The position numbers and the translations under genes are program-made. Positions 1 through 12,400 of a DNA stretch of 64,000 nucleotides are shown one piece after another. The notes beneath the pieces are model-generated. The model was not told where the DNA came from and ran no database searches. It saw only the letters and a list, made by a program, of their open reading frames with translations. Source of the stretch: Oikopleura dioica (taxonomy: Eukaryota > Chordata > Appendicularia > Copelata > Oikopleuridae); the NCBI GenBank assembly GCA_907165135.1, contig OU015569.1:7378501-7442500 (forward strand), written 5' to 3'. Within the stretch, counting starts at the first letter, position 1. Each line of letters starts with the position of its first letter.

Positions 1-709
1 AGACTGGAAGTATTTATTCCTTCACCGAAGCGCTAGAACTTCGCCTAATCAAGCGATCCGTAGCAATAGAGTTTCTTCAAGGTATTTCAGTTGTCGTTCT
101 ACAAGTTTGTTTGAATCCTGTTTAGCTCAAATTGCTACAGGTGGACTTATTCATCCCAAAACTGGAGAAAAAGCATCATTACAAAATGGAATTTCCTATA
201 ATTGGGTGCCGAAGATATTCGAACACAGCTTACTAGAGGCTGAACGAGCATATAAAGGCTTTACTATTGCCGGCCATTCAGGTCCTGTCCCGTTAGTTGA
301 GGCTATCCGGGTTGGCATCGTTGGTGAAATGCAAGGCACGCGATTCTTAGAGGCTCAAGTTTCCACTGGCGGACTGGTCGACCCAGCATACGGATATAGG
401 TATCTTAGTAGTCTACGATCGAGCTCTTTAATTTTTCAGAATTCCTCTTGATATGGCGAAATCACAGAATCTCGTTGATAACAGAGTTATCGGACTGCTG
501 ACACCGGAATCTCCAGAGCAGAAGGGATATGTTGACCCACAAACTGGTATGTTCTTTTTGATTTGTCATTTTGTTGATGAATTTAAGGCGAAAACAAAAC
601 GTACGAAGAACTGCTATCCGCGTGCATAAAGCGCAACAACATTCCATTACTCCAAGTAACAGATCGTGCGAACCAGATCACGCAGAATCAAATGGTTTTC
701 ATCGGATAA
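1..709 (+). CDS. Plakin-repeat protein (plectin/desmoplakin family), C-terminal end
   Basis: This is the 3' end of a gene that begins left of the window. Exons 1-81, 126-399, 440-546 and 588-709 are joined by three GT-AG introns of 41-44 nt and end at TAA 707-709. The product shows plectin-type repeats: IATGGLIHPKTGEKAS, a second VSTGGLVDP unit about 80 residues on, then a final repeat with GYVDPQTGENKTYEELL. In plectin and desmoplakin such repeats form globular modules that bind intermediate filaments at junctions or along the cytoskeleton. Only about 195 residues are visible, so the spectrin and plakin parts, if present, lie outside. The last repeat is followed by a short tail and stop. Family assignment is firm; which plakin it is cannot be told. 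The next gene on the same strand starts about 0.9 kb downstream. Confidence 0.85.
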
Positions 710-1590
710 ACATACGCGAATTGACCCCTCGAAAATTGTACATTTATTACATACTGCCAAATATACTTCAATATTTAGTTTTAAACAGCGTCGCTTGATA
801 TGAAGAGTTGAGAAAATTTCAAATTAAAAGTTACAATTTCAAGCCCATATTTCCTGAATCTAACAGATCGTTGAGGAGTTCTATTGCCAGGCGTTCTACT
901 GCCAACATTGATTCTACCAAATGAGATGAGTTCCGATCTCCTCCGTTTCTGAATTTCGCGAGATTTTCGATAATTTGCCGAAAAATTCAGAAAGAACTTC
1001 ATTAGTTTTCAAGATCGCTCTATAAATAATTGAACAGTATCAGTTCTTGAAAACCAAAATATATCATATACATCGTCATAAAAAGCAACACTAGCGCTGG
1101 AGAATAAAGCACTTTAAAATCATTAAAATAAAATAATGCAACTCAAGCGCACCAAAAGTATAAAGGCATCCCTGAAAGAAATCAGCAGGATCTTCAAACT
1201 CCGCCACGTCCTAAATAAGAGTAAGGCTAGATTTTCGACTAGTAAGCAAATATCTTTTTTACTGAAGATTCTGTCGTTTGTAAATTCGAAGCTTCCTCTA
1301 GTTCAAAATTCATAACAAAGAGTGTTTTTAAAATTGTGCTTCTCTTGAGAATATTTTGATCTAAATCTGTCTTCCTCGACTTTCGGGTATTCAAGGCTCG
1401 CTGCTACGCTTCTGCTGTCAATTACTGTTAAATCAAGCAGTAGGGCAATATTTAGAAGAGGATTACTCAGACTCGATATTCAACAGTACATACAAGATAA
1501 GAGTACACGGCCTTGGACGTGAGAAAAAACCGGTTATGAACGACTCGTCATCGCTCCATTCTATTCGTCTGTTTAGATTGGAAGAAATAG
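710..1590. other. Intergenic, no gene seen
   Basis: AT-rich sequence after the plakin stop codon. Only short chance reading frames are present, with no domain similarity. I see no tRNA, repeat element or convincing exon here; upstream exons of the RING-finger gene could be hidden in the last few hundred bases. Confidence 0.5.
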
Positions 1591-2801
1591 TTATATTTGC
1601 TAATCTCTTCTACGAGTAAAGAACTTATAGAATTGAAATCGACTGAAAGAAAACTGAGGAAAGAGCTTTCCCGAAACTTGGAAGATCAGAAAAAAGTCTG
1701 TACAGCAATCAAAGGAAGGGAAAGACTGGCATTCCTTCATTATTTAAAAAGCGATCATAGTTAGCCCTTGAGAAAGTCGACGAACATGACTTGAAAGATG
1801 TTGAAAGAAGGGGAATACGACTACAAAAAGAAATCTTGTCCTGCTCAAGTCGAAAACGAAGACACTCGCAAGAAACCAGGATCTGCGCCAATTGTTCAAC
1901 TCAGTTCATAAATCATGGACAGTATGTTTTCCCTTGTGGACATATGGGATATTGGCGGGATTCAAATTGAAATTATATTATTTTAAAATTAAACATTATT
2001 TAATATAATTAATTTAATCAAAAGTCGTTTATGATATCAATTGATATTTATCATTTTCGGAATTCATTATCTCCACTGAAGGTTCCTTCGACATAACTTA
2101 TTTGAATCTTTTCAAAAGGTACTGTATCTCTTGTACCCGTCCATCTGGCCTACAAACATTTTACCGGTACTGCCCAGTGTTTGAAATAATGGTCAAAACT
2201 CTCGTGAGCGAGTGAGCGCGAGCAGAGGCCCTCAGAACTTTAACACGAGTGAGCGAGCGCGAGCAGACTCTTTTGATTTTTTGGTGAGCGAGCGAGCGCG
2301 AGCGCAGATACCAGGATTTTTCTATGAGTGAGCAAGCGTGAGCGCTCGCTCGCTCGCTTACGCTCACTCGCAGCTTTTCAACAACGTTTTCATTGAGTGA
2401 TTTCTTGAAAAATTCTAATACTTTTAAATTTGAAGGACTTTTAACTATCATAAGTTAATCATGTGTATTCTTACGAGATTAAAAGATAATATCAAGATAG
2501 ATTTCATAAATATCAAATGATTTTGTGATGAGGGTGACTTCACTAAAAATAACCGTGAGCGAGCGTGAGTGAGCGCAAGCTGGGACCTTGGAATTTTATG
2601 GTGAGTGAGCGAGCGCGAGCAAAGGTTCTCGAAATCAACGTGAGTGAGTGAGCATGAGCGCTTGCTCACTCGCTCGCGCTCGTGGCTCGCGCTCACCATT
2701 TTTTCAAACACTGGTACTGCCCGTCTTGCAGCATCGAGTTTCACCTTTCCCAACTAACGTCTGTCAAGCGACACTATTTTCGTCCAAGCAACAGAGGATG
2801 A
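1591..2801 (+). pseudogene. RING-finger, coiled-coil protein gene interrupted by a transposable element
   Basis: Visible exons are 1591-1714 (Lys/Glu-rich, coiled-coil-like), 1765-1945 and 2119 onward. The joined product gives a full C3HC4 RING: ICANC, 13 residues, CGHMYCISC, 12 residues, then CPSC. Intron 1715-1764 is GA-AG (AAAG|GAAGGG). Intron 1946-2118 appears to be GG-AG and was chosen because it restores CGHxYC spacing, so it is less certain. The exon coding the last zinc pair is split just before CPSC by a hAT-type element at 2175-2713 with an 8-bp target duplication. Removing the element plus one duplication copy restores an open frame to TGA 2799-2801. As it stands the frame stops inside the element, unless it is spliced out: GT at 2167 to AG at 2731 keeps frame but loses the last CxxC. 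Family resembles coiled-coil RING ligases such as Bre1 or Vps18; exact identity unknown. The 5' end is not resolved. Confidence 0.5.
2175..2713. mobile_element. Non-autonomous hAT-type element filled with GAGCGAGCGC simple repeat
   Basis: The ends are inverted repeats, CAGTGTTTGAAATAATGGT at the left and the complement of CAGTGTTTGAAAAAATGGT at the right (18 of 19 match). The element is flanked directly by the 8-bp duplication GTACTGCC at 2167-2174 and 2714-2721. CAGTG ends with 8-bp duplications are typical of hAT transposons. No transposase is present. Most of the interior is variants of (GTGAGCGAGCGCGAGC)n running in both orientations, so the element can fold back. It sits in the RING-coding exon described separately. 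Confidence 0.85.
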
Positions 2802-4881
2802 CCTTTTGACAAGATCTTTCTCCAGCCAAGAGGAAGCTTCAAATTCGTACAACTATTTTTTTCACAGAATAAATCGCAGTTTTGTTGAATCATCATTGTT
2901 ATTAGAAGTGCAGAATCAGAAGTTTTTGAAAGTTTTAAAGTCTTGCTGGTATCGTAGAATGAATAATTTACGTATAAGCATTTGTTTTACGCCTCCTGGT
3001 CGTGCGAGTATTAGTCTTCTTTTTTCGCTTTGTTCCATACTCTTCGTCATCCGACTCGTCGGAATTCGGGTTGTTCGCAAGATGGCTGAATTACAGATCA
3101 GATTCAGGCTTCCGAGCATCTTTTGAAGTGCTTAGAGGAGCGAGAACTTACCGTGCGAGGATTTCGTCGAGGGCAGTGTTATCGGGTGTGTTTGGTCTAT
3201 CAGGAGGGTCGCTTGGGCACATGGTTTCTAGTGATGGGCGCGTTTTGCATCGGAACTTTGTTGATGGGTAGGAAAACACCTAAATAAATATAAAAAGTCA
3301 ATATAAAACGTCGCTCAGTAACATAAGGATACGAGGGGCCGCTCAAGTCATACAGAAAACAAAGAAATGAATGCAATATTAGCTAGGCAAATGTATAAAG
3401 CGAAACATTCGTGAAGGAGCTAACTTTTAGTCCTCGCGTGGCAAAATCCTACTAGCAGGACAAATGTCTAGTAATCGGGAGTGTGGTAAGCGCAAGTTCG
3501 CCCGTCTGTTCACGAGAGGTTTCACGAAGCGCCTCACGGCAGCCCTGGCTAAGGGGATCAGCGCCACGCCATCATTTTTCACGAATTCCGTGAACACGGG
3601 CGGCGGCGGCAGTCACTCACGCTGGCCGTGAGCCCAGTCAGCAAGAGACCACCGCCGACACCACCTCCAACACTAGATGAAAGTACTTAAACGAAGGCGC
3701 TCCAATTGGTTTACTATACCTCCCAAAACCATGAAAACTAACGAATAAGATTTAAAAACATAACTAAAAATTATCGTACAAGAATAATTTGTACAATTTT
3801 GAAAAGCGCTTTTGTTTGTTGCTTCAAATAGTACTGGTTAGCCTTAGTAAATTATATTTTGGTCGAAATGTTTGATTTCATTTCTCACTTGAGTATTTTT
3901 CTGGGCTGGTTGGCGATGGTGGGCACATCTTTTTACTTGGGCAATCATCGACACTTCGGACTCTCGCTCGGCGACTTTTCTTCGCGCAGTTCTTTCCCGC
4001 AGCATCCTGAACCAGTTAAAATCTGCTGGCGTTTAGAAACAGTACCGGTTGTTGTAGATTCGGCACGATTCGAGGGCGTCCTTGTATCTGATGTTGTCCC
4101 AGTTGCGACTCGTAACTACTTTTCCGCTTTCGGAGACCATATCAACTCTAAAATAATAGTCAATAATTATGAAATGAATCACGGGTTTGTTAATCTATTC
4201 AGATAATGTTAAATACACTATTCAATTTATTACAACAATTTTAAAGTAAAAACGGTTTCAATGAGTTTACAATTTAAAACTAAGGAAGAAAGAACAATAA
4301 GAGTAATATTTTCCAAATCGTGGCAGCATTTCTAGCAACTTACAGTGTTCTCTTTGAAGGAAGGCTCTAATTTGGTTTTCGCGGTGTTACGTGATAGAGT
4401 GAATGAGACAAAGGCGTCGTCACTAATTCGTTTCTCTTCTTTTTTTTTATTTTTTGGCGAGTTCGCGCTCAGCATTCACTTTCTCCATTTAAACAAGGAA
4501 GAAAGACAGGCAGCAGGAAAGTTTCTGGGTTTCTTTGACGGCGTGGCTCACGCTGGCCGAGGGCAGTACACGGCTGAGATAGTCGACGCTTCTCTTCTCG
4601 TGCGTTTTCTCTCCCTGCCAGGGCGAAGGAGGCGATTCGCGAAGGAAATCTAGATCGCTTTTTTTCTTTCCCTCTCTCTCTTTTCTTTTTGGCCCTGAGG
4701 GCGGTCGAGGGCAGCGTTAGAGCCGCCACAAGTCCCTTGAGGGGCAAACACAACGCGAGCGACGAGGTCCACTCCGTCAAGTCCCTCCTCGGGTGACGAT
4801 CTCACTCTGGGAGCCAACGCGCCCACGGCCAAAGCCAAAAAAAAGAATCGCCATTTTGGCCTATTTTCAAACGCGCCTTAA
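2802..4881. other. Gene-poor interval with a GC-rich TCACG/CGTGA motif cluster
   Basis: No gene with domain similarity was found. Around 3505-3635 lies a GC-rich stretch with repeated TCACG and CGTGA pentamers (see findings). A 55-codon frame from ATG 3464 to TGA 3629-3631 runs through it, basic then Gly-rich, but it could be chance. A second GC-rich patch with CTCACG and pyrimidine tracts lies at about 4540-4830. Confidence 0.5.
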
Positions 4882-5570
4882 GGGATCCCCCCCTGATTTT
4901 TCAAATCTTTATGACGGGTCTACCAGTGCCATATTTAAATTCCTCGTTTCATAAGGATCATTTTGATGGTTAATTGTACCCGATTACAAACATCGTTACC
5001 CAAAATTTTTGCACTTGAAAATCGCGAAAATGCATGTAAAATGAACTTAGCGTGAAAATCGTAATTTTTTTCGACTTTTCAGTGTCATCAAAAGTAGACG
5101 AATAAGGGGTCTATCGAAAGCCTAGAATGTACTGAATAAGAATATAATAACCGCACTAGATATTCTGGCCACAAATTGGCGCTAGAGAGCAATTTGAAGC
5201 TAAAAAAGGGTAAAAATGGCTTCAAAAAGTTGTTCATTAGAAATTTCTTCTGTTACTTTATCAATCACACTTATCATGCATGCAAATGTAGCCAAGGGTC
5301 TAAACTTCATAACAATGAAGTAATATAAGGAATGCATAAGGCCAGAAAAAAGTAGATACAACTTGAAAATGGCCGAAAATGGCCGTTTTTGGCAACCTAA
5401 GTCACTTTGACGGCTTCTAATGCATAAGTGAATCTTATAACTAGGGGCTTATCGTGCATGCGTTTGCTCGTCAAGAAACGGGCTTCAATTTGAGCCCCTT
5501 TACAGACCCACACGCAAGACGAGTAAAAAGTAGATAGGGGTCAGAGTTGGGAAAATTGGGGGGGGATCCC
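4882..5570. mobile_element. piggyBac-like non-autonomous element (TTAA duplication)
   Basis: The ends are GGGATCCCCCCC and its inverted partner GGGGGGGATCCC. Each end abuts TTAA (4878-4881 and 5571-5574), the canonical piggyBac target duplication. The 689-bp interior has no long reading frame, so it needs a transposase in trans. The interior carries short repeated AAAATGGCCG-like stretches. Confidence 0.75.
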
Positions 5571-5574
5571 TTAA

Positions 5575-7607
5575 ATCAAGAGGTTGTTTCAAAAATTTAA
5601 AACAATTACATTTTTTGGAAGTTCATACCTTCGTCTAGGTTTGAATAAAGCTAAATTAAAAAATTCAAAAAAATCATTACGATATACCATCGTCGAACCT
5701 AGGATCTGAAAATCTTGAAAAATGAGTTTTTAAATAAAAATAATTGTCTCTCGTAATAAAATTAATAAATTCTAGCAATAAAATTAACTTTTGTGAAGGA
5801 TGAAAAGCTTTCACATTTAATTTGAGAAAAAGTTCTTCTTCTGGTGGTCACTGAGAGGGGTAGATATTTTGATATCAAACTACTTTTTTACCAAAATCGA
5901 CTTGCTGAATTCGTCCGAAATTTTAATTGCAGAGTTCATCAAAATCTACGACCCAAAATTCCAAGTTGGAATTTCGAGGTACTCAATTTCTTTTCTGCGA
6001 ATTCCTGACAAATGAGAGGATTTCGAATTTTTATAGCTTGAAAGAAAAGATTTTTCTGATTTGTGGAAGCTAAAACTCAACTAGCTTCTAATTTATAAAT
6101 TTTAATTCAATTCCCAACAAGCCAATTCATGACAATTTCCACAAGTCCCTGCTTTCGCCTCCTTGAATACTGGAGTCGTAAAAAGAGCTGTAGAAAAGAG
6201 CGCGCAGCTTTTGAATAGTCATTTTCGTCATGTCAAAAATCAGATTCACGAGCGCGGTTCACGAGGAAAAGCTCTCACGCGCGTTCGTGAGCGCAACTGC
6301 GCGCTCCCTTCAACGCCGCGCAAATTTATTATTTTTTCTTCTTTTTCGATTTTTGCACTTTTAAATTCACGTTTTTAATTTTATAATGTCTTCCTTTCCT
6401 GTTAGTCGCGCTAAGAGCCGAATTATCCCACGGTTATCAACGATGAGAAAAAGTTTCAAAAAATTCTCACGTGATTTGAAGATCTTCTAAAAGAAAACAT
6501 TAATAATTTGTCTATTCAGGTTTTCGTTGAGAATTTCTTCGTAATTTTTGATCAACGAAAGCGAGACTGTACAAAAAACAGAACAAGATTAAGGCGATCA
6601 GGAACCTTTTGAAATTTTATATGACGATTAAAGAGAGTCTTATTTTTTGCGTTAATTGATAGTGGCAAATTTATTAAAATATTTTGACAAAGGTGTACTA
6701 CGAAAAAAATTGGGCTACTACATCATCACTGGCGCGGTTCATCTTTAGACGGTCTGGTGGGAAAACGCCGCCACCACACGTCGCAGGGTGTAGTGGAGCT
6801 GAGCTGTGTTGAGTGATCAGCCACAATCAACTCCCAAAGATCGCGAAAACCAATTTCACAGTCCTGAAAAACAACCTGTTCCTCTTCAGAAGCAGCAGAT
6901 ATGGAGCTCAAAATAATTCCCTTCTCCTCCTGATCTTGAAATTCATTCCAAAAGTGTAAATTGTCAAGTTCTGTCACCGAAGTTCGGAAGAAAAAAATCG
7001 ACCCTTGCGAAAGATCCTAAGAGCTGCAGTTCATCACTCAGCTCTAGAAGAGGACTTGTCCACTTCCTCATTACTGGGATAAACACCTTGAATGAAAGAT
7101 GAAGATCTCGTGAAGAGTGGAAGTCTCACGAAAGGTGCCAAATCGAGAAGAAGGGTGATGTTGCTTCCAACTGGAAAGAAGGTCGAGCTCCAGCTCCGAA
7201 AGAAAGAGCTGAGACGGCGGTCTCACGTGACTTTGCGGTTTAGCCTGCTCGTGAGTCCTTTCGTGAGTCGCACCGTGAACCGCAATTTCGGCCTCCGGAC
7301 TTAGCTGCCAGCAAGTACTACTAGACAGAACTTCTGATGCAGTTAAATTATTGCTAAGCAAAAATCCCTCTCTTTAGGGATGAATAGCTAAAGCGAGCGC
7401 TTTCTCTCAAAACACTCAACCCAAATAGCAGACAAAATTTCAAAAAAAAAGCGAAACTGAACAAGTTTTTTAGGAAGAAATGATAAACAATTTATATAAA
7501 AAAATTTTAATAATTAAGTAAGAATAATTAATTCGCAATTAAATTTGTGGTAATTTGTTTTTTAGAAATATTTTGATAGATAAATTTATTATTTTAGAAA
7601 GTCCTAA
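5575..7607. other. Gene-poor interval with two TCACG/CGTGA clusters
   Basis: AT-rich sequence without recognisable genes. GC-richer patches at about 6245-6320 and 7215-7285 carry several TTCACG and CGTGAG motifs. Minus-strand frames of 83 and 96 codons at 6726-6977 and 7071-7361 overlap one of them and have no family resemblance. Confidence 0.45.
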
Positions 7608-7954
7608 TACAGTCAGAGCCAAAAATAAGGGACACCAAGATAAGGAACTTTTTGGCGCAAAATGATGAAAATCTGCGGCACGATTTGTATCGGCTGCTCC
7701 TGGATCGCGCGGAATCCTGGATCGCGCGGATCCCGGATCGCGCGAATTCCTTGATCACGCGGATCGGGGGATTCAGGATTCCGCGCGATCCAGGATTTCG
7801 AAAAAAGTCAGAAATTTAATTTACAATTTTGCTTTTCTTATCAAAAATGGCCAGAACTGTTGTTAAACCATGTAATTCTTATCTTTTCAATTCAGAAATG
7901 TAAGAATATCAAATAAGTAGAACCTTCAACGAAGTCATCATTCAACTATTTTTA

Positions 7955-8277
7955 GTTGTTTGATTTCCGGGACCTACTTTTATGCGCAGGGATAAGCAGC
8001 GCGCAAGTTCCATTTAGAGGCGAGAAATGGATGGCAGTGACTGATTTTCGTAGGGACAGATTAGGATAAAAATTGAGAGCTATTCTTATTTAAGATAAAT
8101 TATTTATCATCATTAACGATTCCCTTCATTTCCTTCTCTTGATTATTTTCAAAAAATTTCTCAAATAACTGTCTGTCCCTGCGAAAATCCTGGACTACCT
8201 TCCATTTGTCACCTCCAAATGGAACTTGCACGCTGCTAATCCCTGCGCATAAAAGTAGGTCCCGGAAATCAAACAAC
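7955..8277. mobile_element. Nested fold-back element with about 100-bp inverted arms
   Basis: The ends GTTGTTTGATTTCCGGGACC and its complement are perfect for about 40 bp and remain similar for about 100 bp, flanked by TA (7953-7954, 8278-8279). It lies inside one arm of the larger palindromic element, so it inserted later. No coding capacity. Confidence 0.7.
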
Positions 8278-8284
8278 TAACAAT

Positions 8285-9075
8285 CAGGGTGAAAAATGGC
8301 GTGGGATATTTGTGGGATCTCGCGCGCGCGGTGAAAAAACCTCCCAGGGCGTGTGGGAGGTTTTTGGCTTCTCACAGAGCGTGGGGGAGCTAAATTTTTT
8401 CGCGAGGCGAAGTGACTTTACGCTTTTCTCAAAGCTTGAATGTAAAAAGGGACTTTCACGGTGAAAAATGCTTTGCTCTTGTTGAAAATTTAGTTATAAA
8501 TATAGATTTTCTAGCTGATTTCAATGATACCAAAATAACTGCAGCATCATTTCCCTCTATAAGTTATAGACTATAACTGATCTGACGTCCTGAACAAAAA
8601 TTAAATGCTTGACAACATCTGATGATGGATTCTAGGGTAGAAAAAGAATTATTTTCACTGTTTATGACTGTATAACGAAAAATTTGGTGATTCTTCGCGT
8701 AAATTTCGCGGATCAGAAGTTGTTTTTTCTTTTAAATTAGTAAGCTAACATGATCCATTTTACTTCCGGAATTTTTTTTTGTGTTAATCACCCGGTACTA
8801 TTTGCATCTGATTTCGACTACATGGTCACAATAAGCCCCCACTGAGATTACGGCGCGCTTATGCTTTTTGGGCTCGCCGCGCATCGCGTAAAGCACTAGC
8901 CGTAGTGCTCGTGCGCTCCCAGGCTCTCTGTGAGCTCACAGCGCGTGGGTGATCTCGATTTTTAGGTACCTCACAGAATTTTCTGTGATAATGGCGCCAC
9001 CTCCCACGCGCTCTGGGAGGTTTTTTTGCCGCGCGCGCGAGATCCCAGGCAAATCACGCGCCATTTTTCACCCTG
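8285..9075. mobile_element. Nested element with CAGGGTGAAAAATGGCG ends
   Basis: Starts CAGGGTGAAAAATGGCGTG and ends CACGCGCCATTTTTCACCCTG, near-perfect inverted repeats. CAGGG tips recall hAT elements, but I do not find a clean 8-bp duplication next to them, possibly because the neighbouring nested insertion disturbed the flank. Inside are further inverted copies of CCTCCCA...GGGAGG motifs at both ends. No transposase frame. Confidence 0.6.
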
Positions 9076-9456
9076 GGTTAGTAACAATAGTTGAATGATG
9101 ACTTCGTTGAAGGTTCTATTTATTTGATATTCTTATATTTCTGAATTGAAAAGATAAGAATTACGATGTTAACAATAGTTCTGGCCATTTTTAATAAGAA
9201 AAGCAAAATTATGAATTGAATTTCTGATTTTTTTTTTCGAAATCCTGGATCGCGCGGAATCCTGAATCACCCGATCCGCGTGATCAAGGAATTCGCGCGA
9301 TCCGGGATCCGCGCGATCCAGGATTCCGCGCGATCCAGGAGCAGCCATTTGTATCATACAATCATCATTGATTTCAATGTTAAATTGAACCAATTTAAGG
9401 GACGTTTTTCGAAAATTTCAGAGCAGAAAAAGTCCCTTATTTTGGACTCCGACTTA

Positions 9457-12400
9457 AAAAAAAAAGAATAAAAAAATTCAAATACAATTAAAATAAAGTA
9501 AATCGGATAATTAAAAAAATAAACATAATTTCTATCGGTATAGAAGAAGGAAGATGAGGAAAAGCGAAATTCTTCGAGAGTGGTGCTTAGTGTGGTCGAA
9601 TTTCCGATTTCTTCTGTGCGTGTTCGGCGTCACGTGAACGCTTTTCATCTTTTCACGGCGCTCGTGAGTTGCGCGCTTTCTAGCGCCACCCTTGCAGTGA
9701 GCGCGCGCGCACCCATTACATCGCGCAATTTATAAACGCTTTTCTGTTTACCAACTTTCATGTCAATTCTAGCTTTTATACCACAACCTAAAGGTTCAGT
9801 TCAAATCTCTGCTTGTGCGATTTAAAGTCTTTCATTGATCATCAATTATGCTAGATTAACTCGTGTCTTAAAAAATGCACCTAAACCCAATAATCACTAT
9901 TTTCTATTGTTCATTCTTAATGACAGTCAGAAATGGTACTTTGTGAACCGAGAATAAATATACAGTGTTTAATGTATTGACAAAAAAATGATATTTTCTC
10001 GGTAAATCCTGACCCCATGTTTCTTGGGCGAAATTTGAAGTTGTCGATATTTGGTAAAAAAAAAATACCCAATAGCTGTCTCTGATCGAAGAAAAGATTA
10101 TATCCCTTTAATTTATTTATTTTATGAAATTGAAGCTTATTTTTTTACAAAAAGTCTACAACGACGTTTTTTTTTATGTTTCTATCGATATAAGTTGTCG
10201 TTGACAAATTCAAAGGAGCGAAATTAGAGGTTCGAATTCCAGTAAAGCTCCAAATCATCGTTCAAAGTTTGAAATCAGTCAATCGTTCGACTTCCCCTTC
10301 TGAAAACTTGTCAGAGAGTTGTTAGATAGCTTTGTCCTTTGAATTTGATTTGTACTCCTCGAAATCGCCATGAACCTCATGAATGCTGCCACTAGAATCA
10401 AGCAGATGAGGGAAAGGAGAGCGATGGAATGAAGAGCAATGGCGTTTGAAGGGAGCTATTACAAAGTGCGTTTCGGCGTTGCGAGCGGCGTCGCGCGCTT
10501 TTTGACTTCACGAGCGCGTTCAGCCGCTCGTGAGCGCGCTGGCCGTGATGCAACCGGGACTTCCGTGAAGAGCATTTGCGGCTCACGATGCGTGAGTGGT
10601 TCGGCCGCGCTCGCGGCGTCTCGTCCGCCGCCAACTCTTTCACGGGCCCTTTTCACGGGAAGCCTTTCACGGACTCAAAACTCGCCAATCACGATACACA
10701 CCAATAACACGCGCACACACATCCACTCAAACAGACATTAACTCCCATCACCAAAAGAGGCCGCAGTTTTTTTCGTATTTTATTTCGGCTCTAATTAGAA
10801 GCGATCGGCGCGTGAGAGACTCTCCTCCAGAAGCCCAAAGAAAAGCGAAAGTCGAGTAAATGACTCAAGAAGAATCTTCTCTTTGAAAATAAAACTATCT
10901 GAAAGGTAACTTTCGCATTTTGAAATCGTCATTGTTGAACTTTGAATTAAATCATTTTTTCTAATTTTTGCTTTATCAAAGCTATCTCCAATAATTCTCG
11001 CTGGTCAGCCTGCTAAGTAGCGGCGAAACTAGCCTAAGAGTTCTCTCTCTCTCTCTTTCTCTCCCGCTCAATGTACCACACTCGATCACCAGACCTAAAT
11101 GCTCGATGCCGGATATTTTCATTTTTTTTTTCACTAAAAATCATTCATTTAAAATTTCATGCGCGAAATTTCCACTTCGATGCGTTCTTTTCTTTTTTGA
11201 AAGTTTGGACTTTGCGGCGCTCTCCGAATTCTTCTATTCGTCAAAACGGATCGTTTATTCACATCTATTCCATAATCTCCAATTAATTCTACTCTTCAAT
11301 ACTCTCGAACGATAGAATCGTTGGTTTTTGTTTTGAGGAGAAAATGAAAATCGTATTCGAAAATTTATCGAAGATCGGCTTGTTTGAATTTCTATCGATT
11401 TTTGTTTGCAAAGAATGAAAACGTAATTGGGCTAGTGAAATTGATGGAATGAAAAATTTAACCTGTAAGGGTGTAAGTTTTGAATCCAGATCGTGTTTTG
11501 TTTGCATAGATGGAAAGGGTTGAACTGCGGAGCGAGTTGTCATGGATGAGTAGAGTATCCGAGACGAGGAGTGCAAGAAGAGTGATGGTGATGCAAGTGT
11601 TTTTGCGGAATGTCTGCTGATCCGATACTGCTCCTAAATTGAATTCCTGTTAAATAGCGCGTCCACTGGCTTTCGCTCCCACAATCGCGAAAACCTTCAC
11701 ACCGAATTAAAACGTTTTTAATTTGATATTGTTGTCTGCAAGTTCTTCCTCGCCAAGTGCTTCCTTCAGTAAGTAGTTCTGACAAGTTTAATGAAGAGAG
11801 CCTCCGAATCGAGGCCAGGCTGGGCTTGTAAGCGCTGACGATTTGCGCGGCGTAAACAATCGGAAAATTTTCGGTATCCCGTTGGCTTATTCCGGTCATG
11901 GATCAATAAATTTGGACTTTTTGGCGGAGCAGCTCTTCACATGCAAACCACAATTTCGCAGCGAGAATTGAAAACAGAGACTTCTTTTTCTGACGAAATG
12001 ACTTTCTGCGTAAGCGCTAGCTGAAGAGTGTGCGAGAAGTTTTTCACACGTAAGAAAATAACGAGCGTTGAGATTTATTTTTAATAAGTATGATTTTAAA
12101 TTCAAAAGGTACTTTTTGCGAAAGAAAATTAACAAGGTGTAATCAAAGGGAGAAGTCGTTATGATGGAGGCTTAATTTGGTGGAGTTGTTTTGGCGGTGG
12201 AGTTACGGGTTATTGCGCCCCTTGGCATTTTCGCGTGTCTGTCTTTCTGCTTGTGAAATGTGAAATTCGCGGACCGAACCACTTTCGACCGACGACGCTC
12301 CGGGGTGCCTCATTTTCACGAAGTGCGCTTCACGGCGCCGTGAATGGAAGGCCTCCACCGCTTTTGGCGAATGCGGCCGTTTCTACTTCTCCAAGTGGAT

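Larger units (their letters stand above)
7610..9454. mobile_element. Tc1/mariner- or pogo-like palindromic element carrying two nested elements
   Basis: The ends are CAGTCAGAGCCAAAAATAAGGG and the complement of AGTCGGAGTCCAAAATAAGGG, each next to TA (7608-7609, 9455-9456). Behind the tips the arms stay inverted copies of each other for about 300 bp, including a block of CCTGGATCGCGCGGA-type repeats near 7690-7800 and 9240-9345. CAGT tips plus a TA duplication suggest Tc1/mariner or pogo relatives. No transposase remains. The centre is occupied by the nested elements at 7955-8277 and 8285-9075. Confidence 0.7.

Noticed and set aside
2161-2753. Arg/Ser-rich minus-strand reading frames
   Set aside because: Produced by the GAGCGAGC simple repeat inside the hAT-type element.
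3464-3631. 55-codon plus-strand frame, basic then Gly-rich
   Set aside because: Lies in a GC-rich motif cluster where stops are rare; no similarity and no acceptor nearby.
6726-7361. Two minus-strand reading frames of 83 and 96 codons
   Set aside because: No domain, no splice signals joining them, and overlap with a TCACG motif cluster; most likely chance.
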